A DNA stretch of 23,568 nucleotides from a virus. The notes beneath the pieces are model-generated. The model saw only the letters and a program-made list of their open reading frames with translations. It was not told the DNA's origin and did no database searches. Within the stretch, counting starts at the first letter, position 1, and each line of letters opens with the position of its first letter. Of this stretch, positions 16,301-23,568 are shown in pieces. The DNA is taken from positions 1 through 23,568 of the IMG/VR virus record IMGVR_UViG_3300049595_002351. The stretch is one strand, 5' to 3'. A program made the translations under genes and the position numbers.

Positions 16301-16882
16301 TCTATTCAAGCAGTATTAGCTAATAATACTACATCTACTCCTACGTATACTGTAGTTACTGTTGTTGGAGAAAATGATATAGCAGGAAAAGTTACAAAGC
16401 TTAATTTATCTAAAGGTGGATCTATTAGTGTGCCTCTTATTGTAAGTGGAAGCTCTATTACAACAGGAGGTAATGCTTATACATTTATTGGAGCATCTGG
16501 TACAGAATTAAACATCGTACAAGCAGGAAGTTTAATTGTAGGTAGAGTTTATACAATTTTAACACTTGGTCAAGCTAACTTTACTGGCACAATCTCAGGT
16601 ACTACTTTAACAGTAAGTGCAGTTTCTAGTGGGAGTATAACAGTTGGTAGTTTAATTACAGGTACTGGAGTTACAGGTAACTCTATTGTAACTGCTTTTG
16701 GTACGGGTACTGGCACAACTGGAACATATACTTTAAGCCAAAGTTCTACAGTTGGTACTGCTACTGCAATGATTTCGGCAACACCTTGGACTGCTGTAGG
16801 TGCTGCTTCTAACACAGTTGGGGTTCAATTTACTGCAACAGGAATAGGTGCCGGATTAGGTACCGCTACAGAGGTTCGATAA
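13319..16882 (+). CDS. gpJ-like central tail-tip / host specificity protein
   Basis: A 1187-residue hub protein like lambda gpJ, forming the central tip and often carrying receptor specificity at its C-terminus. Visible in order: the family start [16 protein letters not shown] with SVFLNRVPI (8-34); an inserted beta-rich module at ~78-165; the resumed core ([13 protein letters not shown], ~213-225); [14 protein letters not shown]; the very characteristic [35 protein letters not shown] block (~518-575); a fibronectin type III-like domain (~935-1020; [23 protein letters not shown]); and a C-terminal Gly/Thr-rich module (~1065-1187) that contains another module. The C-terminus differs from lambda's. 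The stop overlaps the next start (TAATG). The core call is firm, the receptor role inferred. Confidence 0.88.
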   Translation: MYNQSTGIVFDLLSEGEIELKEGIASVFLNRVPIANSNVLQDAQSNYYTGTVNATGTTITATHSLASGTKRGILIERGYAASTCTVSAGATTITTAGSFFNENAMRKDITEGWSGLDQKIRIVGAGPNGTDYEGYLVGYTSATQGNVLPAISTAVTNASITFDHYSYATVGANNFTLDVACPRVSQSFRIWVGPVTNIASDDPSNTNWKFARVSFRPGTLNQSPIENIPGFSSASYGVSSGTAITQYSTWFSANTGKLRMNKDTAVLPNGATGGPEVAVTSGQLLSAGGGVPTEIDEIMVTITAASLYSMRSSTQQKGGAGVSFQIIFEYNNTGSTTVYDSKRVMFGPTDTEVNAAPYWIWGGSNFAPSFNTSGNISGQYEKSTDFEFRFSIEEFKPFTNFRVVVRRVTPVNYTLDAINYYNETSLKSVQAYITDKLNYPYSAYAAVMFDSEEFNQGFPERAYHCYGIRCEVPDNYITRREASDGIAKYTRNSSTGADTGTYQVWGGTFRKVYCDNPVWVLRQLLIENRFGLGDWINSALINKWALYAQARYCDELVPDGFGGLEPRFICAAYLTEPVEAYKIIKDFCTIMLASHYFLEGQLVIDGDRPKEPVYTFTKGNIIDGLFAYEGTGNKTRANQVAVQFNDRSNFYEQDIELVDDIEGIVSSGKIIQDSVQAFGATSRGQARRYGLWKLLSNKMQKEVVSFKTGENAGFIRPGDVINVQDADRYALRYSGRIVSATTTTVTLDKAIDLTAGYTYTLYALIDGAAAVVGETSVVIGGVTYKAGDILTSITTEEGASNVKDDSGNFVNVVWQPDMHLEARTVTTASGTGISTLTVSSAFSAAPQSEHIWGLKAQNSNGLFLTDGVKQYKVFAIAEDSPGTYDIKAGEHYNIKFDLIDETFIADAPAYITNYVSPVRNFLGNLTYSSANRESENSPAARQIDVNLSWDKPLVGADTDFKEYKITYVSEGIQTITTTATNYKITNMLEGTYEFSIQAVLANNTTSTPTYTVVTVVGENDIAGKVTKLNLSKGGSISVPLIVSGSSITTGGNAYTFIGASGTELNIVQAGSLIVGRVYTILTLGQANFTGTISGTTLTVSAVSSGSITVGSLITGTGVTGNSIVTAFGTGTGTTGTYTLSQSSTVGTATAMISATPWTAVGAASNTVGVQFTATGIGAGLGTATEVR
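16520..16879 (+). repeat. Nested modules at the gpJ-like C-terminus
   Basis: The outer module starts with [14 protein letters not shown] and continues with [27 protein letters not shown]. It matches the modules in the tube protein. Between N/F and W sits an exactly 204-base (68-residue) segment, 16583-16786, starting [17 protein letters not shown] and ending in ISATP, a separate beta module. Confidence 0.65.
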
Positions 16883-19800
16883 TGCCATCATATTTTAGCT
16901 TAACTATAAATAACCTTTCTGTTGGAGAAGAAGGATTTCTAGTATTTGATACTACTTCTGGTTTAAAACTTCTTAAAGAAGTTACAGCTGCAGGTAATTC
17001 CGCAATTCGTTACTATTGGGATATTACAGATGCTTCTCCTAGTGCAGAATTTACAAATTTAGCAACAACTATTACTGTTAATGGTACTTTATTAACAGTA
17101 GCTAGTGGTACTAATTTTTCTTTTCTTGCACAAAAAGAAGGTCATCCACTTAGAATTTATAATGGAACTAGCTATGAGTGGTGTGTATTAAATAGATATA
17201 TTTCAGCTACTCAAATTATAGTAAATAAAGTTATAACTAATACAGGACAAGTATCTACTCCCACATACTTTCCAAATAATAGTATTGAAACTATTATTGG
17301 CAAAGTAACAAGAGAAGCTACAACTATTTATACTATTGATGCTTACTATGATTTAATAGCAAATAAAAATGTGCAGATAGAATATTTATCTGCGCTACCA
17401 AGTATTTCCGATGTTGCTAACTTTGAAGGTAGAACAGTTTTACTTAGTACAGATGGCTATATTTACACTTATAGAAGTGGAACTTGGGTAATTGGAAAAT
17501 CCGCAGAAGTTATTAGATCTGCTACAGCACCTGTAAGTCCTACACTAGGTACACTATGGTTTAGAACTACAGATTCTAGAATGTTTCTATGGAACGGTTC
17601 TCAGTGGGTTCAAACTATTTCTGGCTTGTCAGGTACACGTTCTATTAATATTACAACAGAAGTTGGTATATATAATGGCGAAACAGTAATCCATACTTTA
17701 GATAATAATCTTTATAGATGGAATAGTTCTACTAGTACTTGGGTTCTTGTTATAGATGGAACTAGAATTGACTTAAGTAATGAAAATCATACAGTTAGTG
17801 CTAACTCAGATGGCTCAAGTCCGGTGTTAACTAATGCTAATACTTTAATTAGCGTATATTCTGGAGATACAAATGTAACTAGTTCTTGGACTATTTCAGC
17901 GAGTCCTAGTGCTGGTATAACTGGATCTTTGACCGATAGTGCTCCAAATAAATTATATACTGTTACAGGATTTACTACAGATACGGGCACTGTTACTTTT
18001 ACTGCAACTAGAGCTGGGTATGCTTCTAGACAAGCAGTATTTTCTCTTTCTAAAAGTAAAGCTGGGACTGCAGGTGCTGGTACAGTTTATCAGATAACTC
18101 CTACCGTTGGAGCTGTACGAGAAGTTGCTGGTGTATTTACACCTGCGTCAATTCAATTTAATGCTACTTCTACAACAGGAGCAGCAGCCCCAGTAACTTA
18201 TAGCGGTAGATTTAGAATTTATACTTCTACTGATGGAGTAAACTTTACTCTCCAATCAAGTAGTACTGTAGACGAATCTTCTAGATCTTATACGGTTCCT
18301 GCTGGCACAAAATTCTTAAGAGGTGAATTATACCTTGCTGGAGGATTTACAAGTTTAGCAGATACAGAAACAGTGCCTACTATTAAAGATGGTACTGATG
18401 GGAGTTCTGGATCTACAGCTATTAGATTAGATTTAAATAATGAAACTCAATCTATTCCTGTAGTTAATGGATCTCCTGTATTAACCTATGCTACTACAAA
18501 TATAAAAATCTATGAAGGTGTTACAGATGCTACGGCTTCTTGGAGTATTAGTGCATCTCCTGGTACTGGGGTAACAGGTACTTTATCTGGTAATGGAACC
18601 AGTAACGTATCTTATACGGTTAGTGGATTTACTGTAGATAGCGGTACTGTAACATTTACTGCAACTAAAGCAGGTTTTGCTACATTAACAGGTATATTTA
18701 CTTTAAGTAAAGTTTATTCTGCTAATTTTTATTATGTTTCTCCATCTGTTGAAGCTATTAGAAAAAATACTTCTGGTACTTTTGTGCCAGCTAGTATAAC
18801 TTTCTCTAGTTATTTAGTAGACGGTAATAGTACTCCTGCAGCTTATGCCGGTAGATTTATTATTGCTACAAGTACAGATGGAACAGCTTTTACTACACAA
18901 TATACAAGTAGTGTAAATGAATCTTCAAAACTTTATACATTACCTGCTGGTATTGTAGCTGTACGTGTTTCTTTATATCAAGCAGGAGGTACTACTACAT
19001 TATTAGACACAGAAACAGTTCTAGTTTTATCTGATGGTTTAGATGGCACAAATGGTACAAATGCTAGAGGTGTAGATTTAACCTCTACTTATGAAGTATT
19101 TATTTATGATGCGATAACAGGTGGAAGTCCTAATCCTGCATCTGCTACTATAACTGCAACAGCTTTAAATACTTCTGGTACTGTATATTATGATTTCTTA
19201 AAAAATGGTACGTCAGTACAAAATACAACATCAGCTACTTATTCTTATACTCCACAATCTGCATATAGTGCAATGCCAGATAAAGTAGAAGTACAAATTA
19301 GAGAAGGTTCAAATAGTAATCCAGTTCTTGCTAGATCGCAGATTACTTTAGCAGGTATTAAACCCGGCATTAATGGAGATAATGCTAGAATAGCGTATGT
19401 TGTAGCTACAACAACACCAGCTAGTACTCCTGCAAGTGTAGTAGTATCTGGGCCTAGTGCTTATCCTCCTTCTGGTACCTGGTATACGGGGTTAACTTGG
19501 ACGGCAAGTCCATCTACATTAACTGTTGGACAATTCTTATATCAAGTAGATGGTATTTATAATAACTCTACTAATCAAACAACTTGGTATGGTCCTCCTT
19601 ACTTAAGTGCTCTTAGGGTGGGGGAGTTATCTGCAATAACTGTCAATACTGGTGCACTTAGCGTAAGTAACACTCTTACTATTGGTACTACGGGAAAAAT
19701 TGTAAGTGCTAATAACTCAGGTTATAATAGTGCAGGTATTTTTTTAGGATACGATAATACTGCGTATAAATTTAGTATTGGCAACGGTACTAATAATTTG

Positions 19801-20328
19801 TCATTTGACGGCACAAATTTAAGTATTCCTGGACAATTTTTAGCTACTGGTTCTGTTGGTACAACAGCTATAGCTACAAATGCAATTACAGTAGCATCAA
19901 TATCTGAAGTAGATGCTAGTCTTGGACTTACTACAAGTTGGCAAGATGCTGCAACAGCAGGCATAACTGTTCCTTCGGGGGCAGAAGTAGATATTTATTT
20001 TAGCTTAGCTGTATCAGGTTCAGTATCTTCAGCTGCTACAACTGGTGGATCTGCTTTTGTTCGTATATTAAGAGATGCTACTGAAATCTATAGTTCTACA
20101 ACTATAGGTAGTATAGCAGCTTATGATGGTACTGCAGAATATTATGTGGGAGGTGTTCTTACTTTATCAGATTTTAATAGTCCAAAATCTACAGCATCTC
20201 TTGCTTCTGGTATGGATTTTGATTCTCCAGGAGCAGGAACTTATACATATAAAGTTCAAGTTCAAAAAGATGCAGGAGTGTGGGCTGTAGAGAAACGAAA
20301 GTTAAAGCTTGTATTAAGAAAAAGATAA
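16882..20328 (+). CDS. Large tail fibre-like / receptor-binding protein
   Basis: A 1148-residue, Ser/Thr/Gly-rich protein after the gpJ-like gene, where fibres and receptor-binding proteins usually lie. The N-terminal ~300 residues would attach it to the tip and include the fibre motif PTLGTLWFRTTDSRMFLW-N-G-x-QW (220-242). Then come two tandem ~205-residue repeats (residues 296-504 and 515-719) with Ig-like strands, each ending in a D-G-x-D-G linker, and a partly similar third unit (~730-885). Residues ~885-990 (WTASPSTLTVGQFLYQVDG, TTWYGPP, RVGELSAITVNTGALSVS) resemble the region before the tip of gpJ-type fibres. The C-terminal ~160 residues, probably the globular head, are not recognised. 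GAGG at 16871-16874 precedes the start. No enzyme motif was seen. Confidence 0.7.
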   Translation: MPSYFSLTINNLSVGEEGFLVFDTTSGLKLLKEVTAAGNSAIRYYWDITDASPSAEFTNLATTITVNGTLLTVASGTNFSFLAQKEGHPLRIYNGTSYEWCVLNRYISATQIIVNKVITNTGQVSTPTYFPNNSIETIIGKVTREATTIYTIDAYYDLIANKNVQIEYLSALPSISDVANFEGRTVLLSTDGYIYTYRSGTWVIGKSAEVIRSATAPVSPTLGTLWFRTTDSRMFLWNGSQWVQTISGLSGTRSINITTEVGIYNGETVIHTLDNNLYRWNSSTSTWVLVIDGTRIDLSNENHTVSANSDGSSPVLTNANTLISVYSGDTNVTSSWTISASPSAGITGSLTDSAPNKLYTVTGFTTDTGTVTFTATRAGYASRQAVFSLSKSKAGTAGAGTVYQITPTVGAVREVAGVFTPASIQFNATSTTGAAAPVTYSGRFRIYTSTDGVNFTLQSSSTVDESSRSYTVPAGTKFLRGELYLAGGFTSLADTETVPTIKDGTDGSSGSTAIRLDLNNETQSIPVVNGSPVLTYATTNIKIYEGVTDATASWSISASPGTGVTGTLSGNGTSNVSYTVSGFTVDSGTVTFTATKAGFATLTGIFTLSKVYSANFYYVSPSVEAIRKNTSGTFVPASITFSSYLVDGNSTPAAYAGRFIIATSTDGTAFTTQYTSSVNESSKLYTLPAGIVAVRVSLYQAGGTTTLLDTETVLVLSDGLDGTNGTNARGVDLTSTYEVFIYDAITGGSPNPASATITATALNTSGTVYYDFLKNGTSVQNTTSATYSYTPQSAYSAMPDKVEVQIREGSNSNPVLARSQITLAGIKPGINGDNARIAYVVATTTPASTPASVVVSGPSAYPPSGTWYTGLTWTASPSTLTVGQFLYQVDGIYNNSTNQTTWYGPPYLSALRVGELSAITVNTGALSVSNTLTIGTTGKIVSANNSGYNSAGIFLGYDNTAYKFSIGNGTNNLSFDGTNLSIPGQFLATGSVGTTAIATNAITVASISEVDASLGLTTSWQDAATAGITVPSGAEVDIYFSLAVSGSVSSAATTGGSAFVRILRDATEIYSSTTIGSIAAYDGTAEYYVGGVLTLSDFNSPKSTASLASGMDFDSPGAGTYTYKVQVQKDAGVWAVEKRKLKLVLRKR
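17767..18393 (+). repeat. Fibre internal repeat, unit 1
   Basis: Residues 296-504 of the fibre-like protein. Landmarks shared with unit 2: GSSPVLT, SW-T/S-ISASP, YTVTGFTTDTGTVTFTAT, V-x-AVRE, FTPASI, GRFRIYTSTDG, DESSRSYTVPAG, LYLAGG and LADTETV, then D-G-T-D-G. Confidence 0.8.
18424..19038 (+). repeat. Fibre internal repeat, unit 2
   Basis: Residues 515-719 of the fibre-like protein. Matching landmarks: NGSPVLT, SWSISASP, YTVSGFTVDSGTVTFTAT, V-E-AIRK, FVPASI, GRFIIATSTDG, NESSKLYTLPAG, LYQAGG and LLDTETV, then D-G-L-D-G. The order and spacing are the same as in unit 1, so this is a tandem duplication that has since diverged. Confidence 0.8.
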
Positions 20329-20331
20329 AAT

Positions 20332-20359
20332 AAACCCCGTAGATTGCTCTACGGGGTTT
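20332..20359. terminator. Bidirectional rho-independent terminator
   Basis: AAACCCCGTAGA (20332-20343) and TCTACGGGGTTT (20348-20359) pair perfectly over 12 base pairs around a TTGC loop. On the + strand a T-rich tail (TTTCTTTTAT) follows. On the - strand the stem is followed by ATTTTATC. It lies between the + strand tail block and the - strand operon, so it can end both transcripts. Confidence 0.93.
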
Positions 20360-20362
20360 CTT

Positions 20363-20524
20363 TTATCTTATCTCAGCAGTCTTAGCGGTTTCGTACTCAC
20401 TAAGTTGTTTTTGCAATTTAGTAATGATTGCAGATGCTTGGGCTAGTTGATCTAGCGCTTGATTTCTCTGCATCTGTAAACTTTGAATAATTGCATTAAC
20501 TTCATCTTTTTCAGCGTCGCTCAT
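20363..20524 (-). CDS. Small 53-residue coiled-coil protein
   Basis: A short gene read from ATG at 20524 to TAA at 20363: it starts MSDAEKDEVNAIIQSLQMQR and continues NQALDQLAQASAIITKLQ to the end ETAKTAEIR. An excellent Shine-Dalgarno (GGAG at 20533-20530) sits six bases before the ATG and directly abuts the nrdB stop (TAAGGAG), so it is the last gene of the nrd operon. The protein is Gln/Ala/Leu-rich with heptad-like spacing of hydrophobics (I, L, L, I, L), implying a single amphipathic or coiled-coil helix. It has no signal peptide, membrane segment or cysteine. The terminator starts four bases beyond its stop. The function is not recognised. Confidence 0.8.
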   Translation of the reverse strand: MSDAEKDEVNAIIQSLQMQRNQALDQLAQASAIITKLQKQLSEYETAKTAEIR

Positions 20525-20533
20525 ATAATCTCC

Positions 20534-21487
20534 TTAAAATATATCATTCCAATTGCCGGTAGTGGCAGATTTTGCGTATTCTGTAGGTCTATTCTCGAAG
20601 AAATTCGTATGTTCTACGGCATTGATCATAGCATCAACCCATGGAAGAGGATTCTTTTCTACATTAAATATATTCTTTAATCCTAGTTGATTAAGTCTAC
20701 GACCTGCAATATACCTAATATATCCTTTTACTTCTTCAGGAGCTAGTCCTTTTACAGCATTGCCCTCAAAGCATGTATCAATGAAAGCATCTTCTAGCTC
20801 TACTACTTTTTCTGCAATACTATATAGTGCACTTTTTAGTTCGTCAGTCCAAAGTTCGGGATGCTCTTCAATGTAGGTTCGGAATAGTTTAGTCATTCCT
20901 TGTACATGCAAGTTTTCATCCCTTACGCTCCATGAGACAATTTGTCCCATATTCTTCATAAGGTTATGCCTAGGAAAGTTAAGTAGGATTGCAAATGAGG
21001 AAAATAGCTGCACTCCTTCTGTAAAGCCTGAATAAACTGCAAGTGACTTTGCGATTTCCTTAGGTGACTCCATACTAAATTGTTCAAGATATTCATGCTT
21101 TTCTCGCATTGCCTTGAAGTTACTAAACATTTTATATTCTTCATCAGACAATCCTAGTGTTTCAATAAGCAATGAATAAGCTTGAATATGCACTGCTTCC
21201 ATACCTACAAAAGCTGCCATCATCATACGAATTTCTGGAGCTTTAAAAGTAGGAAGATAATGTTGAGAATAACCTCCAGCTACGTCTACATCGCTTTGAG
21301 TAAAAAATCTAAAAATTTGAGTAATTAGTTTCTTTTCTTCTGGCGTAAGTTTAGTGTTATAATCTTTAATGTCATCAGCAATGGGTACCTCATCAGGATT
21401 CCATTCCATCTGTCTCTGGGCTTTGAACATATCAAAAGCCCAAGGATATTTAAAAGGTTTAAAGTAGTCTCTTTTTTCAGTTAGCAT
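20534..21487 (-). CDS. nrdB: Class I ribonucleotide reductase small (beta) subunit
   Basis: A 317-residue radical-generating subunit that works with NrdA to reduce ribonucleotides to deoxyribonucleotides. All key residues can be placed by the E. coli pattern: Asp66 (FFTQSD), Glu97 and His100 (GMEAVH), radical Tyr104 (IQAY), Glu157 (GFTEGV), and Glu191 with His194 (RDENLH), giving a complete dimetal site plus tyrosine. Trp29 (EWNPDEV) fits the tryptophan of the radical path. The C-terminus ends NWNDIF, probably the tail that docks on NrdA. The start lies two bases past the nrdA stop, with AGGG in that stop region as ribosome site. Length is near that of the shorter phage NrdB proteins. Confidence 0.95.
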   Translation of the reverse strand: MLTEKRDYFKPFKYPWAFDMFKAQRQMEWNPDEVPIADDIKDYNTKLTPEEKKLITQIFRFFTQSDVDVAGGYSQHYLPTFKAPEIRMMMAAFVGMEAVHIQAYSLLIETLGLSDEEYKMFSNFKAMREKHEYLEQFSMESPKEIAKSLAVYSGFTEGVQLFSSFAILLNFPRHNLMKNMGQIVSWSVRDENLHVQGMTKLFRTYIEEHPELWTDELKSALYSIAEKVVELEDAFIDTCFEGNAVKGLAPEEVKGYIRYIAGRRLNQLGLKNIFNVEKNPLPWVDAMINAVEHTNFFENRPTEYAKSATTGNWNDIF

Positions 21488-21488
21488 A

Positions 21489-23276
21489 TCACCCTTCGCA
21501 AGCTAAGCACTCTTCCCCAGTAATAGGGGCTTCAAAATTGAATTTATGTTTTTCAGTTTTTTTACTTAAATCATCTGATCTTTTAATAGCTTCACTACGA
21601 AGATAGTAAAGAGTCTTAACTCCTTTTTTCCACGCAAGCAAGTGAATGTAATGTAGTTCTTGCTTACTTACGTCTGGAGGAAAAAATAGGTTTAAAGATT
21701 GTGCTTGGCAGATATACTCAGTTCTATCTGCTGCTAACTCTACGATCCATCTTTGATCAATTTCGATCGCAGTTTTAAATACAGCTCGCTCATAGTCAGA
21801 AAGAAATTCAAGATGAGCAACACTGCCCCCACTAGCAATGATCGAAGCCCATGTATGATCGTCGTTTTTATCATAGTCTGCCAATACTTTCTCTAGGTAT
21901 TTATTTTTCATCATTGAAGTTCCGCTCATTGTTTTCTGATTGAAAGCATTAGCGCGGAAAGGTTCAATGCCTGGACTTGTATTACCACAAATAATACTAC
22001 TAGAGGCATTAGGGGCAATAGCTAATAGATGTGCGTTTCGAATGTTTTCTACACCTTTAGCATCTGGACAAGGTCCTCTTTCGTCAGCTAGACGTATAGT
22101 TTCTTCTTTTGCTTGTTTCTTAATATGACTAAAGATTTTCTTGTTGATACCTTTAGCCATAGGAGACTCTAGAGGAATCATTTTGCTTTGTAGATAAGCA
22201 TGGAATCCCATAAGTCCAAGACCCAAAGATCTTTCTCTAGTTGCTGAGTAGATAGCTTTGTAAAGTTGTTCAGGTGCATTATCAATAAAGACCTGAATAA
22301 CATTATCTAGCATACGAATAAGATCAGGAATAAAATTAGGGTCATCTTTCCACTCATCAAATTTCTCAGCATTTACAGAAGATAGGCAGCAAACTGCTGT
22401 TCTATTTGCATCTGTAGCTAGAGTAATCTCTGAGCAGAGATTTGATTGCCTAACTTTAAGTCCCAGCCGCTGCTGGAAGTCTGGAAGAGCATCATTAACT
22501 GTATCTCCAAACATAATATAAGGTTCGCCAGTTTCTGCACGATTCTGGATAATTTTAATCCACAAAGCTCTAGCAGATACAGTTTTAACAACCTCTTTCG
22601 TGTGAGGATCTATCAGAGGCCATGAGTCATTGAAATCTTCTCCTTTAGCTTTTGCTTCAGTAGCTCTTTCAATAAGTCTCATGAATTTATCAGAGATAAT
22701 TACTCCATGATGCAAGTTTAAGCACATGCGATTTACATCGCCAGTAGGCTTACGGATATCTAAGAACTCACCAATTTCTGGGTGAGAAATATCTAGATAT
22801 GCAGCATTAGAACCTCTACGAGTAACTCCCTGAGAGAATGCAAGCATTAATCCATCAGTAACTTTCATAAACGGAATAACGCCCGTACTCTCCGAACCAG
22901 AAGAAGTTTTGATCCCTGTAGATCTAACATCCCCCCAGTAAGTACCGATTCCCCCTCCTACAGATGATAGGAAAGCATCTTCAGTAAAGACCTCTGTAAT
23001 TCCGTGCCTGCTGTCTTCAACGTAGTTTAAAAAGCAGGAAATAGGGAGTCCACGAGAACTTCCTCCATTAGAAAGCAAAGGAGTAGCAAACATAAACCAA
23101 TGTTTACTAGCATAGTCATATAGTCTTTGTGCATGAGCATCGTCATCAGCAAAAGTTAATGCAGCTCTAGCAAAAGCTTCTTGAGGCGAAGTCTCGTGAG
23201 GAAGAAGGTATCTATCTTTTAGTGTTTTAATACTAAATTCTTCTAGTAAATTATCTCGGCTATAATCAATAATCAT
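21489..23276 (-). CDS. nrdA: Class I ribonucleotide reductase large (alpha) subunit without ATP-cone
   Basis: A 595-residue catalytic subunit of class I ribonucleotide reductase. Catalytic positions visible: Cys81 (GLPISCFLN), the active-site run SNLCSE with Asn279, thiyl Cys281 and Glu283, a second redox Cys at 296 or 297 (TAVCCLSSVN), the radical-transfer pair Tyr557-Tyr558 (KTLYYLRS), and a C-terminal swinging pair Cys590/Cys593 (ECLACEG). The phosphate/substrate loop NASSSIICGNTSPGIEPF (423-440) is intact. The protein begins almost at the catalytic core: there is no room for the ~90-residue N-terminal ATP-cone of E. coli NrdA (761 residues), so dATP feedback at that site is probably absent. 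It overlaps the exonuclease stop by four bases. AGGA lies about nine bases upstream of the start. Confidence 0.95.
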   Translation of the reverse strand: MIIDYSRDNLLEEFSIKTLKDRYLLPHETSPQEAFARAALTFADDDAHAQRLYDYASKHWFMFATPLLSNGGSSRGLPISCFLNYVEDSRHGITEVFTEDAFLSSVGGGIGTYWGDVRSTGIKTSSGSESTGVIPFMKVTDGLMLAFSQGVTRRGSNAAYLDISHPEIGEFLDIRKPTGDVNRMCLNLHHGVIISDKFMRLIERATEAKAKGEDFNDSWPLIDPHTKEVVKTVSARALWIKIIQNRAETGEPYIMFGDTVNDALPDFQQRLGLKVRQSNLCSEITLATDANRTAVCCLSSVNAEKFDEWKDDPNFIPDLIRMLDNVIQVFIDNAPEQLYKAIYSATRERSLGLGLMGFHAYLQSKMIPLESPMAKGINKKIFSHIKKQAKEETIRLADERGPCPDAKGVENIRNAHLLAIAPNASSSIICGNTSPGIEPFRANAFNQKTMSGTSMMKNKYLEKVLADYDKNDDHTWASIIASGGSVAHLEFLSDYERAVFKTAIEIDQRWIVELAADRTEYICQAQSLNLFFPPDVSKQELHYIHLLAWKKGVKTLYYLRSEAIKRSDDLSKKTEKHKFNFEAPITGEECLACEG

Positions 23277-23568
23277 TTATAAATTTCCTGTAATCTTTGC
23301 CGCAAAGCTGGCAACTGCTCGCCTATAGCATCTTCGTGAAAAGATCTAAGGTCTATCAATTGATAAGACTGTAGTAGTTGATCTTTGGCAGCATTTAAAG
23401 TTTGAATATATTTAGCTTTACCAGACAAAGGCAAGGCGGCAATAATATCAAACACAGAGCCATATTCTTCGATAAGTTTAGCAGCTCTAACTGGGCCAAC
23501 ACCTTCTACACCAGGAATATCATCACCCTTATCTCCCATAAGAGTTTTTAGATGAACATAATCTTCGA
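23273..23568 (-). CDS. 5'-3' exonuclease (FEN family), C-terminal part
   Basis: The last 97 residues of a gene that continues past the right edge of the window. The frame stays open before the internal Met of TLMGDKGDD, with EDYVHLK upstream. GDKGDDIPGVEGVGP-V-RAAKLI is the helix-three-turn-helix DNA-binding signature of T7 gp6, T5 D15, T4 RNase H and the Pol I 5' nuclease domain; the nuclease acidic residues would mostly lie upstream of the window. The rest is helical and ends LRQRLQEIYK. In phages these enzymes remove RNA primers and flaps or degrade host DNA. The four-base overlap with nrdA (ATGA) puts the two in one transcript. Confidence 0.85.
   Translation of the reverse strand, partial: EDYVHLKTLMGDKGDDIPGVEGVGPVRAAKLIEEYGSVFDIIAALPLSGKAKYIQTLNAAKDQLLQSYQLIDLRSFHEDAIGEQLPALRQRLQEIYK

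Noticed and set aside
16700-16860. Recurrent GGTAC / CGGGTAC strings in the module-coding regions as possible recombination sites
   Set aside because: They are explained by repeated Gly-Thr codons. They are not placed consistently at module borders.
20483-20680. 65-residue + strand frame over the end of nrdB
   Set aside because: It lies antisense to nrdB and the small downstream gene, both with clear starts and motifs, and downstream of the shared terminator without a promoter.
1-23568. tRNA genes, CRISPR arrays, insertion sequences, integrase or attachment sites, defence or anti-defence systems
   Set aside because: No cloverleaf, spaced-repeat array, transposase or integrase motif, or toxin/defence domain was seen. 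The window is fully occupied by virion, nucleotide metabolism and exonuclease genes.

Overview
The window is a stretch of a double-stranded DNA tailed-phage (or prophage) genome with a long, flexible, non-contractile (siphovirus) tail. The evidence is a complete lambda-type tail gene order: head-tail adaptor, neck/tail-completion protein, tail terminator, major tail tube protein, tail chaperones, tape measure, two gpM-like proteins, gpL-like, gpK-like, gpI-like, gpJ-like and a large fibre-like protein. The DNA is visibly A+T-rich, with AGA, TTA and AAA codons common. No host gene, integrase or tRNA gene is present, so the host cannot be named from this sequence. No defence, CRISPR or insertion element was found.

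Layout. Positions 2-31 hold the last nine codons of an upstream gene. Positions 89-5000 (+ strand) hold the connector genes and the major tail protein. A strong hairpin terminator lies at 5035-5073, with a near-consensus sigma70-type promoter laid over its left arm at 5011-5039. Positions 5096-20328 (+) form one tightly packed block in which most genes overlap by 1-56 bases: tail assembly chaperone (probably with a programmed +1 frameshift into a second reading frame), tape measure, and the tail-tip/baseplate and fibre proteins. A bidirectional terminator at 20332-20359 separates this block from an opposing (- strand) operon. That operon reads from the right-hand edge leftwards: 5'-3' exonuclease (cut by the window edge), nrdA, nrdB and a 53-residue coiled-coil gene.

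How the genes work together. The adaptor, neck protein and terminator join the head to the tail. The tube protein polymerises around the tape measure, with the chaperone pair holding the tape measure ready. The gpM/L/K/I/J-like set forms the tail tip: gpL-like with four candidate Fe-S cysteines, gpK-like with a JAMM peptidase plus an NlpC/P60 hydrolase, and gpJ-like as the central hub. The fibre-like protein probably contacts the host. The - strand operon supplies deoxynucleotides through a class I ribonucleotide reductase and processes DNA through a FEN-type exonuclease.

The most unusual features are: small exchangeable beta-rich modules spread over several virion proteins, with one module family interrupted by two different other modules and also present intact; a carbohydrate-binding-like motif in both the neck protein and the gpL-like protein; a very large neck protein; the promoter/terminator overlay; and the likely +1 (not -1) chaperone frameshift.
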